A stretch of 64,000 bases of DNA from Agelaius tricolor (taxonomy: Eukaryota > Chordata > Aves > Passeriformes > Icteridae), in assembly GCA_023055355.1 (NCBI GenBank), contig JALJCS010000054.1, forward strand, positions 1,116,001 through 1,180,000, given 5' to 3'. The translations under genes and the position numbers were made by a program. The notes under the pieces were generated by a model, which was given only the letters and a program-made list of their open reading frames with translations, had not been told where the DNA came from and did no database searches. Shown piece by piece: positions 21,501 to 32,983 of the stretch. Position 1 is the stretch's first letter. Each line of letters starts with the position of its first letter.

Positions 21501-22477
21501 GGGCTGTATCTGTATCCCAAGGATTTTCTGGGAGCTGGGACAGCCTAGCAGGGCCCAGAGATCCCTGGAGTGGGGCTGTTGCTCCTGCCCCGGGATTCTC
21601 CTGCTCTGTGGGAATTTTCCAGGCTACAATTCCCCCTTTTTTATTCCACTGGGATTTTCCTCCCTCATCCTCAATCCCGACTTTCCCCCGCTCCCAAATC
21701 CTCCTTTCCAACCCCTTCTCCCCGTCCCCGCTCTGAGCCGAGCGTGTTTTCCTTCAGGAATCCGCAGCCTAATCCAGAACAAACAAAACATTCCCACAAA
21801 ACTCCAACTCCATGAACTCCTGCCCCGGCCTTGACCGCGCTCCCTCCTCCCTCTCTTCCCAACCCCCGTCCCAGTCCCGCTTTTCACCGGCTCGCTGAGG
21901 TTTCCAGGAAATTTTTTCTCCCTGACGAAGGATCTTGCAAAAAGTCCGGAATTTTTGGGCAGCCACCGGAGCTGGGGTTTGGATGGATCTGCCTGGATTT
22001 GGGAATAGCGGTGTTGGAGCTGGATTTGCTCCGACCGGCAAGGAGTGGAGAAAATCCCTGGAAAAGCAGGAGATCCTTGTTCCTGTGGATTTTGGGGGCG
22101 GAGCTCTGTTGCAGGGAACAGCTGGGTTGGGATTGGGGGAATGGGAAGAAAATTGGGATGGGGCTGTTGGAACAAATCCCAGGATTCCAGCAGCTCCCAG
22201 GTCCCTTTCCAACATTCCTGAGGAATCACTGAGCTGTTCCCTGTCTGGGTTTTTTGGATAAGGACCCCCACAGCCCTTCCCAAATTCAATCCCAAAAATG
22301 TTGGGACTGGGGAGGGAGAGGGGGATGTTCCTTTTCCCACTGGAATTGTCATTCCTGGATGTCTCAGCTGGGAAATGGGCCAGGAGAATTTGGAAAGGGC
22401 TCTTCCAGCTGAATCCAGGGAAAAATCGGGGTGGTGAGGATGAGGAGAATCCACTGCATCCCGAAGGTTTGTCCCAG
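21501..22477. other. Noncoding sequence
   Basis: No gene recognised. 21800-21900 is C-rich with several CpGs (GCCTTGACCGCGCTCCC). Overlapping open frames on both strands have no domain. Confidence 0.4.
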
Positions 22478-22850
22478 GAATCATGGAATGGTTTGGGGTG
22501 GGAAGGGGACCTTGGAATTCATCCTCTTCCAACCCTCACCTCCCACTGTCCCAGGTGGATCCAACCTGGCCTTGGGCACTGCCAGGGATCCAGGGGCAGC
22601 CCCAGCTGCTCTGGGAATTCCAGCCCAGCCAGGAATTCCCCTGCCAAGATCCCAGCCCAATCTCCCCTTTCCCAGTGGGAGCCATTCCCTGGCTCCTGTT
22701 CCTGCAGGCCTTGTCCCCAGCCCCTCTGCAGCTCTCCTGGAGCCCCTGCAGGCACTCTGAGCATTCCCTGGATTTTTCCCTTCTCCAGGGGAGCATTCCC
22801 AGCTCTCCCAGCCTGGCTCCAGAGGGGCTCCAGAATCCTGGAGCATTTTT
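22478..22850 (-). mobile_element. CR1 3' fragment
   Basis: Full reversed tail (GGAATCATGGAATGGTTTGG), body with the GCTGCTCTGG variant in place of AGCAAATCTGG, and an end at CTCCAGAATCCTGGAGCA. Unlike the dimeric copies, no second tail follows; the sequence continues as classical upstream CR1-like text and then unique DNA. Confidence 0.85.
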
Positions 22851-24125
22851 CCTCCTCCAGATCAACCTTTGGAAGAAGTTGAGGGAACAGCTCCCTTTCC
22901 AGGGGGTGATAAATTTCCCTGAATTTCCAGCCCGATCCGCAGCCAATTCCCAGATTCTGGAATCTCCTTGAAGGTGATGTTTGGATAATTGATCCTTTTC
23001 CCTTCTTCCCTCCCTCCTTCCCTCTTTTCCTCCTTTCCATTCCTTGCTTTGTCCTCTCTGCAGGGAAACATTTCACTTCCAGGATTTCCACAATTCCCAG
23101 GATGAATTTTTTTTTTGCCAATTTTTCCTTGGCACCATCTCGACCGTTCCCACTGGAATTGCTCCACCACAACCCCTTGGAAGGCTGGGAGAGGCTCCAG
23201 AGTGATTTTTCCGGTTTTCCCATGGGAATTTGTGACCCAGGGAATGTGAGATGTGGGAAGAGGGGCAGGATTGGCTCATCCCAGCTGGGATCACAATGGG
23301 TGGGATGGAATCATTCCAAATTCCCTTAAAATCGCATCTTCCGTGACCTCGGAGCCTCCATTCCTTGGGAATGACTGACACCTTTATCCATGATTTTCAG
23401 CAGGAAAAATGGGATTGTTCATTCCCAAATTCCCTCTTAGGCCTCCTTTTCCCCTTTTTAGGAGGAGACTCCAAAGTTATCCGCAGGGAATTCCAATGCC
23501 TCACAACACAGTTCCCCAAATCCCAGAGTTTTTCTCCTGGGAATTTGTGTGATAATTGCCTGCCATGGGATTTCCCCAATCCCAATCCCAGGAGCCCAAT
23601 AAATGATCCATCCCTAATTAAAATCCATAAATTAACGGTTGAAAGAGGAATTTCCCACCCTCGAATCCATAAATCCGTTGAAAAAATAAGGAAAAATGCA
23701 GCCAGGTTTTTGGGGGGGGAAAACAAATCTTTTCCAGCTCCTCATTTTTGTGTGTCACAAATCCCATTTTCCGAGGAATAAAAATATCCAGGGAATGTTT
23801 GAGTGTCACCATCATTCCAGGGACATGGAATTCCGGGAGGGTGGACGACACTTTTTTCCTGTTCCATTTTTTTGCTCCCAGCTGATCCTGCTCCTGTAAG
23901 TCCCAAATCCCAAATCTCAATTCCCAAATCCCAAATCCAGGTTATTTTTCTGAGCTGCTTCAGGTCCTCTTTCTCCACAGTTTTGGGGTTTTTTTCCAAG
24001 ATTTTGGGCCTTCCTTTCCCATTCTCTTTTTTCCTATCCGCATCCTTATCCCGCTTTGGAATTTCCTCCCTGGGATTTCTTCCTCCTTTTTATCGGGGAT
24101 CCATAATGAAGGGGTTTAATTGGAA
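22851..24125. other. Noncoding sequence
   Basis: No gene recognised. A short CCCAAATCCCAAATC-type array lies at about 23900-23940, and an eight-G run at about 23707. Confidence 0.45.
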
Positions 24126-24127
24126 TT

Positions 24128-24225
24128 GAGGAAAAAATATAGGGAATAGGGAAAAAATATAGGAAATATATAAAAATATATAAAAAATATAGGAAAAAAA
24201 TTGAGGAAAAAATATTGGGAATTCT
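24128..24225. repeat. AT-rich GAAAAAATATAGG array
   Basis: About 100 bp of imperfect units AAAAAATATAGG and AAATATATAAAA. Low-complexity, no coding potential. Confidence 0.7.
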
Positions 24226-24250
24226 TCCCTGGGATGGTGAGGGGCTGGGA

Positions 24251-24335
24251 TGGAATTCCCAGAGAAGCTGTGGCTGCTCCTGGATCCTTGGAAGAGCCCA
24301 AGGCCGGGTTGGAAACCCTGGATAGAGGGGAGGGA
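24251..24335 (+). mobile_element. CR1 3' fragment, short
   Basis: About 85 bp: GAGAAGCTGTGGCTGCTCC, then AGAGCCCAAGGCCGGGTTGG. It lacks the terminal tail and immediately follows the AT-rich array. Confidence 0.55.
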
Positions 24336-24767
24336 ATTGGAGCCGGGTCCTTTCCCATCAAACCAGTTTGGAATTCTGGGATTCCCTAAGTACAGAGGGG
24401 CCGAGGGGACAAGGGACTGAAATTTGGGATAAATCCATTAAATCACGTTTTCCCACAGGGAATCCGATAGCGGAATAAATATGGATGGAGAAGAGCTTTG
24501 GAGTTTTTTGGAAGGAAACAATGTTCCCTCTAAAAGACAGGATTTGGGAATGATGTCCGGAAGTCCCAGCCTCTCATTTCCTTCAGATACTGGACAGAGA
24601 ATTCCCGGAAATTTTAAAGAGCTCCCAGCACTATGGAAAACCTCCCTAAGGAAAATCCCAATGGCACAATTCCCTTTCCAGCTTCACCAGGATGTGCAAG
24701 GAAAAATACCCCTGGAGATGCCCCCGCTGTGGGAATTCCGTGAGGGAACAACCAGGGAGAGCCCATG
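24336..24767. other. Noncoding sequence
   Basis: Nothing recognisable in this stretch. Confidence 0.45.
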
Positions 24768-24865
24768 GAATCCTGGAATGCTTTGGATTGGAAGGGACCT
24801 CAAGGACCCCATCTGATTCCAAGCCTTCCATGGACAGGGACAATATTCCCCATGGGAACAAACTT
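24768..24865 (-). mobile_element. CR1 3' tail only
   Basis: Reversed tail GGAATCCTGGAATGCTTTGG, then GGAAGGGACCTCAAGGACC and CCATGGACAGGGACAATATT. It decays into unique sequence after CATGGGAACAAAC. Confidence 0.65.
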
Positions 24866-26665
24866 TCCAGGTGTTTTTATCCCGTTCTGCTGAATCCAGG
24901 GAAAACCTGGCTCTGGGAGCAGCCAGGGAAATCCCTTAGGAGAGGTTCCCTGCTCCAGGAGATTTCCTTGGAAAGCCCTGATCCGAGTCTGGCTGGAAGT
25001 GGCATTTCCAGGATGGAATGTTCTCCGCCCGGCTCCGGAGTGGGATCTTGCCAGGCTCCAGCAGCCTTGGATCACTCAGACGGGAATTTATCCGGAATTC
25101 TGGATGGGAATTCATCTGGAGCATCTGAAGCCTGGGGCTTGATGGGATCCAAGCATCTGCTTGGAATGAGCTCCATGGATAAAAAACCTGGAAATAAATG
25201 GGGAAAAAAGAAAAAGAGAATAAAAAATAGGAAGCATTTCTTAAATCTTCCAAAATTCCCAATCTGAACGTGATCTCCAAGGAACAAAATGGGATTTTCA
25301 GCTCACTTCAATCCCAAATTTCGGTGTCCAGGAGGCCCCGCATCCCTCTGACCCCCATCCCAAATCCCATCCATCCTCTTCCCCTGGGGTTATTCCCAAC
25401 CTCGGAACCAGGTGAATCCAAAATCCTCAGCAGCTGCTGCATGGAATTGGTTCCTTGGGAAAGCTCCAAGCCGATGGGGTTTTTTGGGAATGACAGAACT
25501 TCCGTCACCGCTCTCCGGATGAGGATATGAGGAATGCTGAGTGCTGTTCCTGGGGAAGGGCCGCACGGAGCTGGAAACCCTTTGGAATGTCGTGGGACTG
25601 GGGGATTCTCTTCCGTGTCATCCCAGCTGGAAAGGGATGTGGCATTCCCACCTCTTGCTCATCCCTGCTTTTCCTCTGGCCATGCCTGGAGCTTTTTGCT
25701 GGGGTTTGGAATCCAGATTCCATCCTGAAACTCCTCTCTCCCAGCCACAAATCCAAGATTTGCATTTATCCAACCAGGATTCCAGCTGGGAATGCTGCCC
25801 TCCCTAAGGAGGCTCCAGATTCATCCCTGAATGGAGAAAATCCGAGGAAGCGCCAGAATCCCAGAATTCCTGCTGGAACCACAGCGATGTTGGAGCTGCT
25901 TCCAGGAATTCCTCACCCATTCAAGGAGGGAATGGAGGGAGGGAGGCAGGAAAAGGGGAATTTCTCCTCTATCCCCGCACTTCCCCCACGAATCCCAATC
26001 TCCCTCCCAGACCCCATTCCCACTGGGAAGCCTCCCAGCCTTTCCTGCCAGGGATTCTTCCGATCTCTGCCGTTCCCAAAATCACAACCAGATGGGCCCG
26101 GAGCAGCTCTGACTCAGTCTCTGACATCGCCATCCCGAAAATCCGGCTCCCGGCAGGAATTCTCTCCCCCCAGGGACCTCATCCCGCATCCATAAGGAGG
26201 TGACTCAGTGCCTGATGATCCATGGGCCGAGCCAAGCACGGATCCAGGCGGGATGAGGCCGAAGGGCATCCAGAATTCTCTTTTCATGGGAACTCATCCG
26301 TCTTTCTCTGAAATCCATAATTCTTGGAAAAGCCGGAGTGTTTCCCGGGAGCAGCCGGATTTGTCACCCTGAGTGGCTGTTTCCTATTTCCATAAATTCT
26401 TCCTAATATTTTAAATTCATCTTTCATTTTCTTTTCCTGTTTCTGGCGGTCTCTCCAGGGGATGCATTTTCCATGAAATGAAGCTCGGGAAAATGTTTCC
26501 TGCTTCTAAATAACCGGGATGAAACTCCAGCTCCACAACCTTGACCTCAGCTCGGGGAACACATCCCAGCTCCGGAGCTTTTAGTCCAGGGCGTTTTCCC
26601 AGCAAAGCCCTGAATTATTCCCAGAAATCTGATGATCCAACTCCATAGACAGAACACAAAACCAG
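24866..26665. other. Noncoding sequence, about 1.8 kb
   Basis: No gene recognised. The plus-strand open frame at 25527-26195 (222 codons) has competing frames, no domain and no convincing splice context. Confidence 0.4.
26110..26207. promoter_or_regulatory. Pair of AP-1-type sites in a CpG-richer patch
   Basis: TGACTCA occurs at 26110-26116 and 26201-26207, 91 bp apart. The region between is less GGAA/TTCC-biased than its surroundings and holds several CpGs. This could be an enhancer or chance; nothing here decides it. Confidence 0.15.
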
Positions 26666-26731
26666 GGAATCATGGAATTATGGGATTGGTTAGGTTGGAA
26701 AAGACTCTAAAAATCATGGAGTCCAACATCC
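26666..26731 (-). mobile_element. CR1 3' tail interrupted by a microsatellite
   Basis: Reversed tail GGAATCATGGAATTATGGG, then AAGACTCTAAAAATCATGG and GTCCAACATCC, which stops exactly where the pentanucleotide repeat begins. The CR1 copy was truncated there or its inner end was replaced by repeat expansion. Confidence 0.7.
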
Positions 26732-26978
26732 TTTCCTTTCTTCCTTTCCTTTCCTTTCTTTCCTTTCCTTTCCTTTCCTTTCCTTTCCTTTCCTTTCCTT
26801 TCCTTTCCTTTCCTTTCCTTTCCTTTCCTTTCCTTTCCTTTCCTTTCCTTTCCTTTCCTTTCTTTTCCTTTCCTTTCCTTTCCTTTCCTTTCCTTTCCTT
26901 TCCTTTCCTTTCCCTTCCCTTCCCTTCCCTTCCCTTCCCTTCCCTTCCCTCCTTCCCTTCCCTTCCCCTCCCCTCCCT
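26731..26978. repeat. (TTTCC)n to (TTCCC)n microsatellite
   Basis: About 250 bp. Near-perfect TTTCC pentamers run to about 26912, then become TTCCC pentamers and finally CCCTCCCCTCCC. The change of unit along the array is polar, consistent with expansion from the TTTCC end. Confidence 0.95.
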
Positions 26979-27887
26979 GGAAATGTCACCAAAATATTGG
27001 GATTTGAATCAAACATTTCCAAAGCTGCAAACATTGGAGATTATTTTCCCATCTTTTTTCCAAGAGCAGTGGATTTGGAAGGGACAATGGGATCATCCAG
27101 CAGTCACTTCCCTCTTTTTTTCTCGGATTTAATCCACGGATTCTTCTCTTTGGAAGAGAGGTGTGATCCGAGATCCAGTCGGGAGTGCTGGATCCAAACG
27201 AAACCCTTCTCCCACTTTTTGGACTGCCCAAACCCATACACGCCAAGTTTTCCAGCACTCTTTTTTGGGAAACCTTCCCACGGCGGATTGGGAATTGCCA
27301 ATTCCAGCACCCAGACTCCAGCTCCCACATCCATAAATGATTCCCTGTCTTGATTCCCTTTGTGGTGCGCTGATGGAGACAAAACTTTCCCGGAGCTCTG
27401 GGATTGCTGAGGGTTTATCCCAAGTTTTTGTCTGCATCCCTTGGAATTCATCCCAGCTCCTGGAAACCCGGGAGAGCCTCAATGACCTGTGCCTGGCTCC
27501 AGTTGGAAGTGAGGGAATCAGGGAGGGTTTGGAAGCACCAGGAAGATTGGAAGGCCCTCAAATCCAACAGGATTTGACTCCTGGTCCTGCTTTTCATTCG
27601 GATCGTTCTCAGAGGGCAGAATTCCAAGAGGATTGGGATCCAAGCCGGAGGGGGAGCTCCCAGTCCAGCAGGAGAAGGTCAGTGCCGCTCTTCTGCTGAG
27701 TGCTTGGAGCTGAGGTGTCCAGAGAGGAAATTAATCCAAGATGAGCTCAGGCTTTGGTGGAGATCCATGAAAAAAAAGGGAGAGGGAGGAGCAGGAGTGC
27801 GGGCAGGGAAAGGCCTTTTCAGTTGGATTCAGTTATCCTGGAAAACAGGGAAAAAATGGAATGAAACCTTCAAATCGGAATGTGGGG
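26979..27887. other. Noncoding sequence
   Basis: No gene recognised. There are weak CR1-tail-like echoes near 27070 and 27540 (GGATTTGGAAGGGAC and AGATTGGAAGGCCCTC), too decayed to call. Confidence 0.4.
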
Positions 27888-28110
27888 GACTCCGCAAGGC
27901 CGGGTTGGATTGGGATTGGAGCTCCCTGGAATCGTGGGAGGTGTCCCTGGTCATGGACGGGGTGGGAATGGGATGGGATTTAAGGTCTTTCCAACCCAAA
28001 GCATTCCAGGATTCTGGAACCAGGCTGGGAGAGCTGGGAATGCTCCTCTGGAGAAGGGAAAAACCCAGGGAGAGCTCGGAGCTAGAGAGAAAGAAGATGC
28101 TGAAAAGGAT
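27888..28110 (+). mobile_element. CR1 3' fragment, dimeric junction retained
   Basis: First-monomer tail (GTGGGAGGTGTCCCTGGTC, then GGGATTTAAGGTC), junction at about 28017 (CATTCCAGGATTCTGGAACC), and the start of the second body up to GGAGAAGGGAAAAACCCAGG. The invariant core is absent: the second body is truncated and followed by the minisatellite at 28118. Confidence 0.75.
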
Positions 28111-28117
28111 GGAAAGC

Positions 28118-28435
28118 CCTGGAATATCCCTCCCGAATCAGGATATTCTGGGATTCCATGTCCTCCCCTTTAGAGCTGTCCTTGGAAATGATGGATAAAC
28201 CTGGAATATCCCTCCCTAATCCAGATATTCTGGGATTCCATGATCAGAGATCTGTCCCTTGAAAAGGATGGATAAACCTGGAATTTCTCTCCCAGCTCCA
28301 GATATTCCACAATTCCATGACCTCCCCTTTAGAGCCGTCCTTGGAAATGATGGATAAACCTGGAATATCCTTCCCAATTTTGGGATATTCCGGGATTCCA
28401 TTATCAGAGATCTGTCCCTGAAGAGGACAGACAAA
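28118..28435. repeat. Two-variant minisatellite with 82/77-bp alternation
   Basis: Four monomers start at CCTGGAATAT or CCTGGAATTT at 28118, 28200, 28277 and 28359, with lengths 82, 77, 82 and 77 bp. The long monomer contains CCTCCCCTTTAGAG and the short one ATCAGAGATCTGTCCC at the same place, so the array has a 159-bp dimeric higher-order period. A fifth partial unit starts at 28436. Confidence 0.9.
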
Positions 28436-29555
28436 CCTGGAATCCAGGAGAACCCACCTGGAAAATTCTCCCTAAACCTCCGAAATCCAGAGGCAGAGGG
28501 AGCCCTTTATTCCATCCAGCCCCAGGACGACTCCTCATTAGCGGGATGAGGTCATTCCTGGAGGATTGGGATGGGATCCCTCCAAAAACGGCCTTTGGAA
28601 GCTTTCCCTCTTCCAAGAGAAACGTGGGACCTCTGTCTCCTTTTCCTGGAGGATTCCAGAACTCCTCCAAACAAGCCGGGAGTTGGCTCCGTGCTCCGGC
28701 ATTACTCAGGAAATCTGGCAGGAGGGAAAACCAGCGAACAACATTCCAAAAAAAAAAAAAAAAAAAAAAAGGTCAGAATTCCTGGTGTTACAACGACTCC
28801 ATTCAGTCGGAAAATCCGGGGCTCTTATCCCGTGCCAAGAACATCCAAATCAGGTAAATCCATGGCTTTGTTTTCTGGGCACTTTGGATTGGGGAGGATT
28901 TAATAGGGATGGGTTTGGAGCCGAACTTCCTTCCCTCATCCCGGAACGTCTGGGATCCGGGAAAACACCGGGATTGGGGCAGGTAGGGAGAGGAGGAACA
29001 ATAGGATTACCTGGACTGGGAGCTTTTCCAAGGGTTTATCCCTGTGGATTTTCCAAAGGGAAGAGAGCAAATGCTTTGCTGTTTTAGGGATTATGGAAGG
29101 AAGGGAGAGAGGTGCAGGATTTTCGGGAATGGGTGAATTTCCCCTGGAGCGGGGGGGGGCGGGTTTTGATGAAAAAAAAGGAAGGAATGGGACAGGGCTG
29201 ATGGTGGAGCCAGAGATGTTTGACCCGAGGTTTTTCCTGGAGTGGAAACAGCCGTTTCACTCCCCAAAATTCTCTGGGATGAGACAGCAAAGCTCTGGGA
29301 AAATTCCAAAATCCCAGAGGGAAGAGCAGAAGAGGCATGGTCAGAGCAAGACTTTGGCCATGGATCCAATGGATATCCAATTTATCCCAAAATTTCTGGA
29401 TTTCACAGGGAATAATGGCAATGGAATGGCAAACAACATCCAAGCAGTGCAGTTTTTGGGATGGAGGTGTTTGGATTTGTGGGATGCAGCGGGTCTGGAT
29501 GGTCATTGTCCACCTGTGGAAGCTGTGCTGGGATTGGGAATTCCCAGGGATAATT
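28436..29555. other. Noncoding sequence with A23 and G9 runs
   Basis: No gene recognised. A run of 23 A lies at 28748-28770 and nine G at 29151-29159. The A run does not follow a recognisable polyadenylation signal. Confidence 0.45.
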
Positions 29556-29700
29556 CAGGCGGGAAGGAATCTCAGGAGGTGTCTGGTCCAGCTTCCAAAA
29601 CTGGATTCCTCAGGGATTTGTCCAGCCTGATCTGGAAAATTTCCAAGGACAGGGACTGTGCGACGCCTCTGGGAATTCCTGGCACATCCAGCATCCCAAA
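29556..29700 (-). mobile_element. Old CR1 3' end
   Basis: Decayed reversed CR1 of a different subfamily: AATCTCAGGAGGTGTCTGG, then TCAGGGATTTGTCCAGCC and CCAAGGACAGGGACTGTGCG. It forms an inverted pair with the tail at 29770. Confidence 0.5.
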
Positions 29701-29769
29701 TAATTCCCATTTTTGTTTGGGAATTCCACAGGGAATTCACTTTACCAGTGTTAGAACATCCTAAACTTT

Positions 29770-29884
29770 TTCTGGATGGCCTGGGGCAATCCTGGATGGT
29801 GGGAATTGTCCCTGCCTGTGGCAGGGATTTGGGACTGGATGACCCTGGAAGGGCCATTCCAACCTCATAACATTCCATGATTCC
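29770..29884 (+). mobile_element. CR1 3' tail only
   Basis: GGATGGTGGGAATTGTCCC, then CCAACCTCATAACATTCCATG. Complete tail end, no body. Confidence 0.6.
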
Positions 29885-31020
29885 TTGATTGGGATGGGAT
29901 GGGATGGACTCTTTCCAAATATTTCCTGGGAACCTGGGAGAGTCCTCCCGTCACCAATCCCAAAAATCCTGAGCAAATTCCCGTTTAAGACGGAGTGGGA
30001 GGAGCGTGGGAATCCTTCATCCTGCCAAATTCCATCAGCGACATTCCCCGGTCCTCACCTCACTTGGCCACTTCCATCTGATAGGATCTTGTTCCCAAAC
30101 CGGCCCCAGAGCTGGGATAAATCATTCCCTCTTGGGAAAATGGGAATGGGGCTCGGCAGTGCCTTGGGAATGCTCAAACGTGGAATAACGGGATAAAACT
30201 TTGGAATATCCATGCCTGGCTGGTGGCATCCAACAGGATGAGGAAGAGAGGATGAGTGGATGGATGGGGATTGGGATGGGGATTGGGATTGGGATAGGAA
30301 GAGCCCAGATTTATGGAGTTTTCCATAGCTGATCTCCCCTTGGAATGGACGCTTGCTCCATCCTGATCCCACAAATCTCTTCTTCCTCATCCCACACTGA
30401 TCTGATTCCCACTGGGAGTTTTGGGCTGCCCCGCTGGGCTCTTCCAAGCTTCCCAAAATCCACCCAAATTCACCCATTCCCAGTCTCATCCCATATTTGG
30501 CCTAATCCAGCACTGAGGAATGATTTCCTTGTGGAGCAGGATTTGGGATCCAGGGATCGCTCCTCCGGGATGTCTGGGATTGTTCCCATTCTCCAAGACT
30601 CGGCTTTAGGCTGAGCCTTTCCTAAAGGCTGGGGTTTAACAGGACAGAGCACCCACCTTAATCCCAGGCTCAAATATTCCTTAGTCTCCAACCTTGGCAT
30701 TCCCGGAAATTCTTAATCCACCAAATCATCGCTGTGGCTGTGATGAGTGGGAATCCAGTTTGGGATTTGGGATCATTGCACAAATGGATTTTCCCTGTTT
30801 TTTCCCTGTTTGTGGTCTCAGGGTGGAGAAGGGAATGGAGAAGGGAATGGAGACATTCGGGCAGCTCCTTCCCTGCCTGTGTCCGGCTCTGAGGCTGGAA
30901 AGGCCGGAGCTCTCCTGGATTCTCCTGGAATTTTTGGGTCGCAGATTTTTAATTTTCTTTGCCTGTTTTTTTTTTTTTTTGGTGGGATCACATAAAAAAA
31001 AAAAATCCCCAAACAACGCA
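29885..31020. other. Noncoding sequence
   Basis: Contains a short GGGATTGGGATGG array (30246-30300), two copies of GAGAAGGGAATG near 30830, and a T15 run (30966-30980) facing an A12 run (30994-31005) across 13 bp, which could form a small hairpin directly upstream of the next CR1. Confidence 0.5.
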
Positions 31021-31560
31021 GTCATGGAATCATGGAATTATGGAATGGGTTGGGTGGGAAAGGGCCTTAGGGATTATCCCATCCAACCACATTCCATGGG
31101 CAGGGACACCTCCCACCGTCCCAGGTGGATCCAAGCCCCAGTGTCCAGCCTGGCTTTGGGCACTGCCAGGGATCCAGGGGCAGCCCCAGCTGCTCTGGGA
31201 ATTCCAGCCCAGGCAGGAATTCCTTGCCAAGATCCCAGCCCAATCTCCCCTTTCCCAGTGGGAGCCATTCCCTGGCTCCTGTCCCTGCAGGCCTTGTCCC
31301 CCAGCCCCTCTGCAGCTCTCCTGGAGCCCCTGCAGGCCCTGCCAGGGGCTCTGAGCTCTGCCTGGAGCCTTCCCTTCTCCAGGGCAACATTCCCAGCTCT
31401 GCCAGCCTGGCTCCAGAGCAGAGGGGCTCCAGCCCTGCAGCAGCTCCGGGGCCTCCTCTGGGCTCTCTCCAGCAGCTCCACGTCCTCCTGCTGTTGGGAT
31501 CCGGGAACAGGAGCAGTTCTGCAGGTGGGCTCTCACCTGAGCAGATCCCAGGGACAGAAT
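31021..31560 (-). mobile_element. CR1 3' fragment, longest classical copy
   Basis: Reversed tail with two terminal units (GTCATGGAATCATGGAATTA), a body with the CAGGCCCTGCCAGGGGCTC variant, then classical upstream CR1 (CAGCTCCGGGGCCTCCTC, then TCTGCAGGTGGGCTCTCACC). It shows that the body normally continues into this sequence, not into a second tail. Confidence 0.85.
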
Positions 31561-32633
31561 TCCCGTCTTTCCTGCTCCCCATGCTACTTTGGAGCGATCC
31601 CAGTGGGAATTGAAATCTGTGGGAAGGCTCAGAAGTTCCTGAGTGGGGAGAGGGAGAAGCTTTGGCAGGGGAGCCGTGAGCTCACAAAACCCTTTTGTTG
31701 GGAATTATCCTGGAACAGCCAACGGCTCCCATCCAATCCTTGGGAAAAGCCACGAGGAGAAGACGCATTAGGATTGAATTATTTTCCTGTCAAAACCTCC
31801 CGTTCCTCCAGGTGTGACCAATTCCCCCTTCCCAGAAATCCTGACGGATGGGAAGCCTCTCCCCAGCCAGGCCGATGCTCTTGGAATAAAAATATCCCTG
31901 GAAAAGAGACAGCCTGAATGTCAACGAGTGGAAATGACCTTTCCCTGCTGAGGCTCCGGGTATCCACTCACATTTCCGGATCCAAGAACAAATCCAAAGC
32001 CTCGGGAAGGTGAATCCAAAGAAGTGTCCAAAATTTGGAGGTGGCACCGAGTCCTGGCTGCGGCTCCCAGGCGGGATTTGCTCCGTGAGACTTGGAGGCA
32101 CCAGGATTCTGTGTTTGGGTCAGGAAAGAGCCTCAGAGAGAAGGGGGCTTTTGTTTTATCCGTGTTGTTTTTATGGAAAGGGAAGGGAAAAACAGATTGG
32201 GGTGGGAAATGAGGAAAGTGGTTATTTCTGGAAGCAGCTCCGTGCCCAGTGCTCCCTCTCCGGGAGGGATGAGGCGTTTTCCCCGCAGGGCTTGGAAAGG
32301 ACAAAAAAAAAAAAAAAAAAAAAAAAAAAGGAGGGGGGGGAAAAGGAGACATCCCAAGGGATTTTCCAGGATTTTGGGGGTTGGGATTAGATCATCCTTA
32401 AGGTGCCTTTCACCCCAAATCATGGAATGATTCCGGGGGAGATTCCAGAGGGACACAGCAGTGGGAAAGGGACGGACTCCATGTTCCGGAGTAATTCCAG
32501 AGAGCGTCAGAGGCTCCTTTCCTGGGATTGCTCCAGGGTTGTTGTCAGCATCTCCATGGATAATTCACCTCCAAGGTGGGACCATTCCCTGACAGCTCCT
32601 GATCCTGGTATCCCTGTTTGGCCAAAATTCCTG
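31561..32633. other. Noncoding sequence with A27/G-run
   Basis: No gene recognised. A run of about 27 A (32303-32329) is followed by GGAGGGGGGGG and AAAAGG. The region 31920-32300 is less repetitive than average. Confidence 0.45.
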
Positions 32634-32850
32634 GAATCATGGAATGGTTTGGCTTGGAAGCGACCTTAAAGGTGATTTAATCCCAGCCTGCCATGGCAGG
32701 GACACCTCCCACCGCCCCAGGGTGCTCCAAGCCCTCTCCAGCCTGGCTTTGGATGCTTCCAGGGATCCAGGGGCAGCCACAGTCCCAACCTTTCGCAGGA
32801 ATTCTCCTGCCCTTTTCCAGTCAGGACTGGGAGTGGATTCCAACTCCAGC
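32634..32850 (-). mobile_element. CR1 3' fragment
   Basis: Reversed tail GGAATCATGGAATGGTTTGG, then CACCTCCCACCGCCCCAGGG and an internal stretch with an older, diverged body (CCTTTCGCAGGAATTCTCC). It is paired in inverted orientation with the tail at 32913. Confidence 0.75.
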
Positions 32851-32912
32851 CTCGCTGCTCTGGACAATTTTCCTGGGCTTTTCCAGCAGCAGAATAAAAT
32901 CTGAGCATCTCG

Positions 32913-32983
32913 GGGTAGTGGAAGGTGTCCCTGCCCCTGGCATGATCCTGAAGATCCCTTCCAAACCATTCCATGATTCCATG
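32913..32983 (+). mobile_element. CR1 3' tail only
   Basis: GGTAGTGGAAGGTGTCCCTG through CCAAACCATTCCATGATTCC. It closes an inverted-tail interval of about 350 bp that began at 32634. Confidence 0.7.

Noticed and set aside
20605..21711. Minus-strand open frame of 368 codons
   Set aside because: Crosses a CR1 copy and GC-rich noncoding DNA; competing plus-strand frames are of similar length.
30694..31917. Plus-strand open frame of 407 codons
   Set aside because: It passes through a reversed CR1 copy and encodes the same CR1-core peptide seen in many other frames of the window.
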